The notes beneath the pieces are model-generated. The model did not search any database. It was not told the origin of the DNA and worked only from the letters and a program-made list of their open reading frames with translations. From Nitrospirota bacterium (lineage in GTDB: Bacteria; Nitrospirota; Thermodesulfovibrionia; SZUA-242): a DNA stretch of 32,295 bases. Shown piece by piece: positions 1-6,433 of the stretch. The first letter of the stretch is position 1. Each line of letters starts with the position of its first letter. The translations under genes were made by a program, and so were the position numbers. Location of the stretch: positions 1 through 32,295 of the forward strand of contig JACRHH010000013.1 in NCBI GenBank assembly GCA_016212095.1, read 5' to 3'.

Positions 1-1206
1 AAGCACGGCGTTCGCTCCGCCGAAACCAAACGAGTTCGACAGCGCAATACGCGATTCAGGAACCGGCAAAAGCTCCTCCACGATATTGAGCGCGCAGTCC
101 GGATCGGCGTGCCGGTGATTGAGCGTGGGCGGAATCACCCCCTCCGCAAGTGAAAGCAGCGTGAATCCGGCCTCCACAGCGCCGGTTGCCCCAAGCATGT
201 GGCCGAGCGCCGACTTGTTGGCCGTAACCGGAATGCGCGACTTTGCGCCGGTAAAAACAGCCCGGATGGCCGACGCCTCGGCCATATCGCCAAGCTGTGT
301 TGAAGTGGCGTGGGCGTTTATAAAATCCACCTCTTCGGGCGGAATCCCGGCGTCGGAGAGCGCCATCCGCATGGCTGCCGCCGCTCCATCGCTGCTTGGC
401 CTTGTTTCGTGTTCGGCGTCGGTGGTGCGGGCATAGCCGATTATCTCACCGTGAATGCGCGCCCCTCTTTCACGCGCATAGTCCAGGCGTTCCAGCACCA
501 GCATGCCTGCTCCCTCTGAAATAACGAAGCCATCGCGCCCATACTCAAACGGTCTAGATGCGCTTGCGGGCTGATCGTTGCGGCGCGAAAGAGCGCGCGC
601 GGCGTCGTATCCGGATATTGCCAGCCTGCATAGCGCCGCATCCGCCCCTCCGGCAACAACAATGTCGGCTTCGCCGTGCCTGATCCATCGCATCGCCTCG
701 CCGATTGCGTGAGCGCCGGAAGCGCACGCGGTCGAAACGCCAAGCGACGGGCCGCGCATTCCAAGCTTCATGGCAACAGCCGCGGCAGCCATGTATGGCG
801 TGGACGACGGCATCAAATACGAAGAAACCGGACGCCCGGACGCATCCCGGTACGCATTTTCAGACAGTGTCTTGATTCCGCCCCGGCTCGATCCGACAAT
901 CACTCCGGCGGTAAGCCGTCCGGAAATCGCTTCCATGCGTATGCGCGCGTCGGCAACCGCCATGTCTGCCGCTGCAACCGCAAAATGGGCGAACTGATCC
1001 CACCTGGCAGCCTCGCGGTCGGTCAAATGTAAAGACGTATCGAATGAAGCGGCATTGCCGCCGATCCGGCATTTAAGGCCGTTGAACTCAGACTTCGTCA
1101 GTGCGCGAACGCCGGATATGCCGATCTTCATGTTTCGCCACGACTCGTGCGCTGTTGCGCCAAGCGGCGTGACCATGCCTATTCCGGTTACAACTACCCT
1201 GTGCAT
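1..1206 (-). CDS. fabF: 3-oxoacyl-[ACP] synthase II (FabF family), 3' end cut by window
   Basis: Condensing enzyme of fatty-acid elongation: it decarboxylates malonyl-ACP and joins it to an acyl chain held on the active-site cysteine. I translated the minus strand from ATG at 1206; the frame is open for 402 codons to the window edge. The thiolase fold is complete: the nucleophile motif STACASG has Cys161, NAHATSTQ has His299, and a KSALGH motif supplies the Lys and second His. The product starts MHRVVVTGIGMVTPLG and reads FGFGGANAVL at the edge, so only a few residues are missing. No acyl carrier protein gene lies upstream; the upstream neighbour is the divergent epmA. It may therefore be a second or specialised FabF rather than the usual acpP-fabF pair. 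An extended -10 lies 5 nt before the ATG and no Shine-Dalgarno is visible. Confidence 0.93.
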   Translation of the reverse strand, partial: MHRVVVTGIGMVTPLGATAHESWRNMKIGISGVRALTKSEFNGLKCRIGGNAASFDTSLHLTDREAARWDQFAHFAVAAADMAVADARIRMEAISGRLTAGVIVGSSRGGIKTLSENAYRDASGRPVSSYLMPSSTPYMAAAAVAMKLGMRGPSLGVSTACASGAHAIGEAMRWIRHGEADIVVAGGADAALCRLAISGYDAARALSRRNDQPASASRPFEYGRDGFVISEGAGMLVLERLDYARERGARIHGEIIGYARTTDAEHETRPSSDGAAAAMRMALSDAGIPPEEVDFINAHATSTQLGDMAEASAIRAVFTGAKSRIPVTANKSALGHMLGATGAVEAGFTLLSLAEGVIPPTLNHRHADPDCALNIVEELLPVPESRIALSNSFGFGGANAVL

Positions 1207-1211
1207 CGCCG

Positions 1212-1220
1212 AATATAACA
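1212..1220 (-). promoter_or_regulatory. Extended -10 promoter of fabF, probably leaderless
   Basis: Read on the minus strand, TGTTATATT is an extended -10 (TGnTATAAT type) ending only 5 nt before the fabF ATG. Transcription would then start at or next to the start codon. No convincing -35 or ribosome-binding site is visible in the 50-bp spacer. Confidence 0.4.
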
Positions 1221-1238
1221 CATGAGCGGCAATCAGCG

Positions 1239-1247
1239 TGATATTCT
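1239..1247 (+). promoter_or_regulatory. Extended -10 promoter of epmA, probably leaderless
   Basis: TGATATTCT matches an extended -10 and ends 9 nt before the epmA ATG at 1257. That leaves an expected leader of only a few bases and no room for a Shine-Dalgarno. It is back to back with the fabF promoter in the same 50-bp spacer, so the two upstream regions overlap. Confidence 0.35.
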
Positions 1248-1256
1248 ATTCGTGTC

Positions 1257-2501
1257 ATGCTGAAATCCCTTTCGAATCCCCATGAATACGGCCCTTGCCC
1301 TCATGACAGGATTCCATTGTCCGAGGCGGTTATTGCCGGTGGCGGCATTGTGGCAGGGCGATGGGACGGCGCTGCCCTTGCCGATATGTCCATGCGGCTT
1401 GAAATTACGATTGCGCAGGATGAGCAGACGCCTGAGCCATCCGGCCTGCTGTCCGGCAGGCTTTGGAACGATGGCGGCAACTGGAAACTGAGCGATTTAA
1501 AAATATTCGCCCGTTCAAGAATTACGTGCGATTATCACGATTCCGACCTGTTTCGCCGCCGCGATACATTAATTAAAAGATCGCAAATAATCAATAGGAT
1601 ACGTGGTTATTTCAGCTCGAACGGCTTTCTGGAGTGCGAGACGCCGGTTCGCGTTGTCTGTCCTGCCACGGAGCCTTTCTTGCGGGCTTTCGATGCCTCT
1701 GATGGCGGAGACAAGATGTATCTTGCCACAAGCCCTGAGCTCCATCTTAAGCGCATGATCGCCGCCGGATATGAAAAAATCTTCGAGATTACCCATTCCT
1801 TCAGGGCTGAGGAAGCCGGCAGGAATCATCGCACCGAATTCACGATGCTCGAATGGTACAGGGCATGGGCCGGACTTGAGCAGATCAGGCTTGACTGTGA
1901 AGAGATTATCGATGGATTGTGCATGCTTATTGGAAAATCGCCGCCGAAAAGACCTTTTCCGGAGATCAAATGGCAAGACGCTTTTATTGATTATGCCTTC
2001 ATCGATCCATTCTGTGATGAAATAGCCCTTGCGAACAAGGCGATAATGGATGCCTGCAAGCGCGCCGGCGTTGAGACTGCCGGACTGGAAAAGCCTTCCG
2101 ACATTCTGGATGCATTGTTTGTTTCACTAATCGAACCTGAGCTTGCAAGATTTCCCGCCCTGTTTTTATCCGGATTTCCGGCATGTCCCGGCGCGCTGTC
2201 GCGAACCGTAAACAATAACGGACATGAGACAGCCGGACGATTCGAGCTTTATCTTGGCGGAATCGAGATCGCAAACGCTTTCGACGAACTGACGGATCCG
2301 GGTGAGTGCGAGGCGAGGCTTGCCTTAACAAACAGGCAGCGCGCCGAATACGGACTTCCAACCTATCTTGTCGATAGGGAATTTCTTGCGGCTCTCAACC
2401 ATGGAATGCCGCCTTCAGCCGGAATCGCCCTCGGTATCGACAGGCTGGTTATGTGGCTAACGGAATCGGTGGACATAAGGGATGTGGTGGCTTTCCTGTA
2501 A
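1257..2501 (+). CDS. epmA: EF-P lysyl-lysine ligase EpmA (GenX/PoxA) with N-terminal extension
   Basis: Class II lysyl-tRNA-synthetase-like enzyme that in characterised bacteria attaches (beta-)lysine to a conserved lysine of elongation factor P. Residues 100-414 form the catalytic core: TSPELHLK at 159-166, the motif 2 arginine in SFRAEE at 181-186, HRTEFTMLEW at 191-200, and motif 3 GIALGIDR at 389-396. The protein is 414 aa, whereas EpmA is usually about 325 aa. The extra roughly 90 N-terminal residues contain a GRLWNDGGNWKLSDLKIF segment that looks like the last strands of an OB fold, as in full LysRS. It is too short and degenerate to be a normal anticodon-binding domain. No efp or epmB (lysine 2,3-aminomutase) is in the window. 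A conventional LysRS is less likely given the truncated N-terminus. Confidence 0.88.
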   Translation: MLKSLSNPHEYGPCPHDRIPLSEAVIAGGGIVAGRWDGAALADMSMRLEITIAQDEQTPEPSGLLSGRLWNDGGNWKLSDLKIFARSRITCDYHDSDLFRRRDTLIKRSQIINRIRGYFSSNGFLECETPVRVVCPATEPFLRAFDASDGGDKMYLATSPELHLKRMIAAGYEKIFEITHSFRAEEAGRNHRTEFTMLEWYRAWAGLEQIRLDCEEIIDGLCMLIGKSPPKRPFPEIKWQDAFIDYAFIDPFCDEIALANKAIMDACKRAGVETAGLEKPSDILDALFVSLIEPELARFPALFLSGFPACPGALSRTVNNNGHETAGRFELYLGGIEIANAFDELTDPGECEARLALTNRQRAEYGLPTYLVDREFLAALNHGMPPSAGIALGIDRLVMWLTESVDIRDVVAFL

Positions 2502-2525
2502 ATAATCAACAATTAATTATGTTAA

Positions 2526-2538
2526 GCGCGAAACGCGC
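2526..2538. terminator. Weak hairpin between convergent epmA and rsmG
   Basis: GCGCG-AAA-CGCGC forms a short perfect stem in the AT-rich 75-bp gap between the two convergent genes. There is no T-run directly after it on either strand, so a terminator role is only suggested by position. Confidence 0.3.
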
Positions 2539-2576
2539 CCCATAATATAACTTATTAATAACAAAGGTAAAATTTA

Positions 2577-3227
2577 TCATGTTCCACGTGGAACCTGTCC
2601 ACTTATCAAGATTATCAACCATCTATCAACATCTTCGCCTTCTATTTTATATTTCTTTATTTCGTAACCTGACGTCAGATTTTTCACCTTGTCGATATAT
2701 GTTGGCCCCATGCTCACAATAATTCTTCCACTTTCCATAAGCCTGTTTCGTGTCAGTGTGTACAATTCTTCCAGGCCTAAAGAGGCCCTTGTCACTATCG
2801 CGTTGTATTTTATGTCGTCAGCAACATTTTCGATTCTTTCATTTATGACTCTTACATTTTTTAGATTTAGCGTTCTTTTGATATGATTTAAAAACGAGGC
2901 CCTCTTATGTCTGGGTTCAATAAGGTCAAATTCATAGCCCTGCCGCATCAACGCCATTGGAATGCCGGGAAATCCGGCTCCACTGCCTATATCGGCGATT
3001 CTCTGACAATGCTCGCCTGTTAATCCGTTCAGATAAATAAAGGAATCAATAAAATGAGTGTAAATTATATCCCTGTCTGTCAGCTTCGATGAAAGATTTA
3101 TCACCCTGCCCCATTTGACAAGTTCATTCCTGTACAGCACGAATCTATTCAACGCGGCTTCATCCGGAACAAATCCGTTATTTCGCGCCGCTGCCGACAA
3201 CTGCCTACTGAAATCATCCGTTTCCAT
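2577..3227 (-). CDS. rsmG: 16S rRNA (guanine-N7) methyltransferase RsmG (GidB)
   Basis: SAM-dependent methyltransferase that makes m7G527 in 16S rRNA. The 216-aa length is normal. The SAM-binding loop IADIGSGAGFPGIP spans residues 77-90, and the N-terminal region has the NLSSKLT segment typical of GidB. The gene starts 5 bp after the mnmG stop, so the two are co-transcribed, the classical mnmG-rsmG pairing. In many bacteria parA and parB follow; here the next gene is epmA on the other strand. The last codons encode VPRGT because a parS site is embedded in the coding sequence. The gene is noticeably more AT-rich than genes elsewhere in the window. Confidence 0.95.
   Translation of the reverse strand: METDDFSRQLSAAARNNGFVPDEAALNRFVLYRNELVKWGRVINLSSKLTDRDIIYTHFIDSFIYLNGLTGEHCQRIADIGSGAGFPGIPMALMRQGYEFDLIEPRHKRASFLNHIKRTLNLKNVRVINERIENVADDIKYNAIVTRASLGLEELYTLTRNRLMESGRIIVSMGPTYIDKVKNLTSGYEIKKYKIEGEDVDRWLIILISGQVPRGT
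2580..2595. promoter_or_regulatory. parS: parS centromere-like site 1 (inside rsmG 3' end)
   Basis: The core GTTCCACGTGGAAC at 2581-2594 is a perfect 14-bp palindrome and a known variant of the ParB-binding consensus (TGTTTCACGTGAAACA class). One flank is T and the other C, so the 16-mer has one outer mismatch. It encodes the C-terminal codons of RsmG and lies about 3.8 kb from the origin region. Confidence 0.88.
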
Positions 3228-3232
3228 GTGGA

Positions 3233-5083
3233 TTAATGAACGGATCTTTTTCTTTTTTCAAGCATTACAAGAATGTATGATATTGCGGCAGGCGTAACGC
3301 CGGGAATTCTTGAGGCCTGACCTACGGTTCTTGGCCTTACCGCTTCAAGTTTATGCCTTACCTCAATCGATAATCCGTCAAGGCACTTGTAATCGATATC
3401 CTCGTTGATCAGCTTTTTATCGATGGAGGCGAGCCTGTCTACCTCATCCATCTGCCTCGACACATACCCTTCATACTTGACCTTTATCTCAATCTTCCTT
3501 AACGCCTTTACATCCGGCGCGAAATTCAACGGGTATTTATCAAGTATGTTCTGAATCGTGACTTCCGGCCTTTTCAGTATCTTTATCAACGGCACTCCAG
3601 GCGGCCAGTCTCCGGCTGCCGTCTTGCTCGCGGCAAGGAAATTTTCAACCTCCACCATATCCCGCATCACTCGCTCACATGCGGCGCGGCGCTCACCGCT
3701 TAACAAGCCGGTCTCAACGCCATAAAGCGACAACCGTTCCTCAACGTTATCCTGCCGCAGATAAAGCCTGCATTCCGCCCTCGAAGTAAACATCCTGTAC
3801 GGCTCAACTGTGCCCCTTGTAACAAGATCATCTATCAGCACGCCAATATATGCCTCATTGCGCCTTAAAACCAGCGGCTCCTGCCGCTTCACGTACTTGG
3901 CGGCATTAATACCGGCAATCAAGCCCTGAGCCGCCGCTTCCTCATAGCCCGACGTGCCGTTTATCTGTCCGGCCATAAAAAGTCCGTAATATAGTTTCGT
4001 TTCCAGTGATGGTTTCAACTGGACAGGGTTGCAGTAGTCATACTCCACGGCATATCCCGGCCTTGTGATTAGGGCGGTTTCCAGCCCTCGTATACTATTA
4101 ACTATCCCTACCTGGACATCATAAGGCAGGCTTGTGGATATTCCATTAACATAGTATTCATCCGTTTCAAGCCCTTCAGGCTCAAGAAACACCTGATGAT
4201 TCTCTTTTTCCGGAAATCTTACAACCTTGTCTTCAATTGACGGGCAATACCTTGGGCCAACACCCTTTATCTTGCCGGCGTAAAGCGGCGATCTGTCAAT
4301 ATTAACCCTGATCAAATCATGTGTCCTATTGTTAGTGTATGTCTTGTAACAAGGAACCTGCCTCAATGTCGGCCCACTACTAATAATGGAAAACATCTCA
4401 GGCGTATCATCGCCATTCTGAACTTCCGTCACAGAAAAGTCTATACTGCCGCCGTCTATCCTTGGCGGCGTTCCGGTTTTAAACCTGCCAACATTAAAGC
4501 CAAGCCTCACAAGCGACTCCGACAAGCCGACAGAAGCAAAATCACCCGATCTACCGGCTGAATAACTCTTATCCCCAACATGAACCAACCCGTTCATAAA
4601 AGTCCCAACCGTAAGAACAACAGCTCCAGCCTTATACTCCACGCCTAAAAAATCAACAACACCCACAACACTACCACCATCAACCAGAAGCGAGATAATC
4701 TCGGATTGCCGTATATCCAACCCGGACTGACCCTCCAAAAATCTCCTCACCAAAACCTTATACGCGGCCTTGTCCGATTGACACCGCAACGACCAGACCG
4801 CAGGCCCCTTACTACCGTTCAACGTTTTAAACTGAATTCCGGTCATGTCGGCACAGACCGACATCATCCCGCCGATGGCATCGATCTCACGAACCAGATG
4901 CCCCTTAGCCAAACCACCAATAGCAGGATTACATGACATCTGGGCAATATTATCCATATTCAATGTAAACAAGGCAGTACTCAACCCCATCCGCGCGGCA
5001 GCCATCGCAGCCTCGCAACCGGCATGTCCACCTCCAACCACTATCACATCATAATCCCTTCCAGATACCATACATTCCACCAT
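3233..5083 (-). CDS. mnmG: tRNA uridine-5-carboxymethylaminomethyl modification enzyme MnmG (GidA)
   Basis: FAD- and NADH-dependent partner of MnmE in making (c)mnm5U34 in tRNA anticodons. The 616-aa length is typical. The dinucleotide-binding motif VVGGGHAGCEAA is at residues 15-26, followed by the family signatures GGLAKGHLVREIDAIGG and FKTGTPPRIDGGS and the C-terminal helical domain with PGVTPAAIS. The start at 5083 is preceded by GGAAC contributed by the parS site; an alternative ATG lies at 5071 after GGTGGA. It is followed by rsmG after 5 bp. mnmE is not in the window. Confidence 0.95.
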   Translation of the reverse strand: MVECMVSGRDYDVIVVGGGHAGCEAAMAAARMGLSTALFTLNMDNIAQMSCNPAIGGLAKGHLVREIDAIGGMMSVCADMTGIQFKTLNGSKGPAVWSLRCQSDKAAYKVLVRRFLEGQSGLDIRQSEIISLLVDGGSVVGVVDFLGVEYKAGAVVLTVGTFMNGLVHVGDKSYSAGRSGDFASVGLSESLVRLGFNVGRFKTGTPPRIDGGSIDFSVTEVQNGDDTPEMFSIISSGPTLRQVPCYKTYTNNRTHDLIRVNIDRSPLYAGKIKGVGPRYCPSIEDKVVRFPEKENHQVFLEPEGLETDEYYVNGISTSLPYDVQVGIVNSIRGLETALITRPGYAVEYDYCNPVQLKPSLETKLYYGLFMAGQINGTSGYEEAAAQGLIAGINAAKYVKRQEPLVLRRNEAYIGVLIDDLVTRGTVEPYRMFTSRAECRLYLRQDNVEERLSLYGVETGLLSGERRAACERVMRDMVEVENFLAASKTAAGDWPPGVPLIKILKRPEVTIQNILDKYPLNFAPDVKALRKIEIKVKYEGYVSRQMDEVDRLASIDKKLINEDIDYKCLDGLSIEVRHKLEAVRPRTVGQASRIPGVTPAAISYILVMLEKRKRSVH

Positions 5084-5085
5084 TC

Positions 5086-5101
5086 TGTTCCACGTGGAAC
5101 A
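5086..5101. promoter_or_regulatory. parS: parS centromere-like site 2 (fills the spacer upstream of mnmG)
   Basis: TGTTCCACGTGGAACA is a perfect 16-bp palindrome. It begins immediately after the stop codon of the upstream membrane-protein gene (5102-5104) and ends 2 bp before the first mnmG ATG, so the site makes up almost the whole intergenic spacer. It lies about 1 kb from the candidate oriC. Confidence 0.92.
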
Positions 5102-6019
5102 TTACATATCCACATCCTTTATACACTTCTTATCTTCACTTCCAAGCGTCAGATAAAACAGCCCGCCAACAAGATTAACCATCGCAGCCGTAATGAACCA
5201 TACCAGGGATATTGTTATAGACTCCTCGCTTTTCACGCCGGTCAATCCAAACAGATAGACAAAAGCTCCCTCGCGTATTCCTACGCCCGAAACGCTTACG
5301 GGAATCAGGGTGATTATATTGATTAAAGGTATGAATATCCCGCACTCAAGCATGCCCACACCAGATTGCATGGATTTTGAGATCAGGTACACGGATAAAA
5401 CCGTCAAAACCTGTACGACCGTGGATAGAACAAAACACTCAACAAGAACATTTCTATTTCCGCCATACCGACTGATCGATTCATAAAACTTGCTTGTCTG
5501 CTTGAAATACATCGCCCATTTGGTTCTGAACACAACTATTGTTCCGATAATAAATCCGGCAATCACCATCGGATAAAACCATATTATATATGTACGTTTA
5601 ATCATGTTAATGCCGCCTATAAAAGAAACGGCTCCAATCAGCACCAATGCCGCCAGTCCAATATATCTGTCCATGAATACCGACGCCATTGATGAATGCA
5701 ACCCTTCACCCCGCCTGTACAGATAGTAGGCCTTCACAGCATCGCCACCAATGGTAGATGGAAGAAAATTATTAAAAAAACATCCTGTGTAGTATATTTT
5801 CAGAAGCTCAATGAATGAATGCCTGGAGCTAACAAGCTTGCTCCATCGCAGTGTAGACAACACCTGAGCCACAACATATAGACACATAGAATATATACAA
5901 TACAATATATTGATATTGCCATACACTTTTTTTACTTCATTAAAATCAATCCTTACGGACAGCAGATAAAGGGCTACAATGCTTACCCCGAATTTTAATC
6001 CAATGGCCAGCTTTTTCAT
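5102..6019 (-). CDS. YbhN/UPF0104-type membrane protein (LPG synthase TM-like)
   Basis: Polytopic inner-membrane protein of 305 aa with roughly seven to eight hydrophobic segments, starting with LKFGVSIVALYLLS. It carries the motifs typical of the lysylphosphatidylglycerol synthase transmembrane family (UPF0104): a STLRWSKL segment, FFNNFLPSTIGGDAVKAYYL near residues 87-106, and PVSVSGVGIREGAF near residue 242. There is no soluble aminoacyl-transferase domain, so lysyl-PG synthesis is not implied; related short proteins are mostly uncharacterised or act in lipid or polyprenyl-linked transport. It is the first gene of the minus-strand mnmG-rsmG unit, separated from mnmG only by parS. It is AT-rich compared with the window average. 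Confidence 0.8.
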   Translation of the reverse strand: MKKLAIGLKFGVSIVALYLLSVRIDFNEVKKVYGNINILYCIYSMCLYVVAQVLSTLRWSKLVSSRHSFIELLKIYYTGCFFNNFLPSTIGGDAVKAYYLYRRGEGLHSSMASVFMDRYIGLAALVLIGAVSFIGGINMIKRTYIIWFYPMVIAGFIIGTIVVFRTKWAMYFKQTSKFYESISRYGGNRNVLVECFVLSTVVQVLTVLSVYLISKSMQSGVGMLECGIFIPLINIITLIPVSVSGVGIREGAFVYLFGLTGVKSEESITISLVWFITAAMVNLVGGLFYLTLGSEDKKCIKDVDM

Positions 6020-6202
6020 TGCTATTAATCTTTCTTTAATATTTTTAAAAAATAATCATAGTACATAACACCTGTGAATTTGTTGATTGGCAGCCTAATA
6101 TGTTGTTTTATAATTATTTTATCTGTTGGTTCAAATGAGTGTAAAAAATTTTAACATGTGTGATAAACGCGTGTTAGCCTGAAATTACTGACAATTACCG
6201 GT

Positions 6203-6221
6203 TTATCAACATTTATTAACA
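6203..6221 (+). promoter_or_regulatory. DnaA-box-like pair (left cluster)
   Basis: TTATCAACA and TTATTAACA in the same orientation, separated by one base. Each differs from the TTATNCACA consensus at one or two positions. Confidence 0.55.
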
Positions 6222-6237
6222 GTAAATCCGGCAACTA

Positions 6238-6285
6238 TCCGGAAGTGGCCAACACATGTTCCATAATTCCGGAAGTGGCCACTTC
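6238..6285. repeat. Phased 14-bp direct repeat and palindrome inside oriC
   Basis: TCCGGAAGTGGCCA occurs at 6238-6251 and again at 6268-6281, exactly 30 bp apart. The second copy continues into GAAGTGGCCACTTC (6272-6285), a perfect 14-bp palindrome, and begins with a TTCCGGAA palindrome (6267-6274). The arrangement looks like protein-binding sites on the same helix face. I do not recognise the motif. Confidence 0.7.
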
Positions 6286-6328
6286 AAGGCAAGATTATGA
6301 ACCTGTTGCATCTGGGCTTTTGCGCCCC

Positions 6329-6358
6329 TTGCCTCTTCATAACCCTATTTTGTATAAT
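6329..6358 (+). promoter_or_regulatory. Sigma-70-type promoter of dnaA
   Basis: TTGCCT at 6329-6334, an 18-bp spacer and a perfect TATAAT at 6353-6358. Transcription would start near 6365, so the strong DnaA box at 6390 and its neighbours lie in the leader, which suggests autoregulation of dnaA. Confidence 0.55.
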
Positions 6359-6389
6359 CAGCCTCCCAAAATCGTGATGGGCTTCTTAC

Positions 6390-6421
6390 TTATCCACAAT
6401 TGTTGATAATTCTGTTAATAA
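6390..6421. promoter_or_regulatory. DnaA box cluster in the dnaA leader
   Basis: A perfect TTATCCACA (plus, 6390-6398) is followed by two minus-strand boxes, TGTTGATAA at 6401-6409 and TGTTAATAA at 6413-6421. They end 12 bp before the dnaA start codon. Confidence 0.75.
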
Positions 6422-6433
6422 CTATAAGGTAAC

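Larger units (their letters stand above)
6020..6433. other. oriC: Candidate chromosomal replication origin (oriC), 414 bp without a gene
   Basis: Non-coding gap directly upstream of dnaA between divergent transcription units. The left part (about 6025-6160) is very AT-rich and is the likely unwinding element. DnaA-box-like 9-mers occur in two groups: TTATCAACA at 6203-6211 and TTATTAACA at 6213-6221, then a perfect TTATCCACA at 6390-6398, with inverted TTATCAACA at 6401-6409 and inverted TTATTAACA at 6413-6421. Between the groups is a 14-bp direct repeat and a palindrome (listed separately). The position beside dnaA and the nearby parS sites support the call. Function is inferred. Confidence 0.8.

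Noticed and set aside
6159-6168. TGTGTGATAA as another DnaA box
   Set aside because: It needs a one-base insertion to match TGTGGATAA, so it was not counted.
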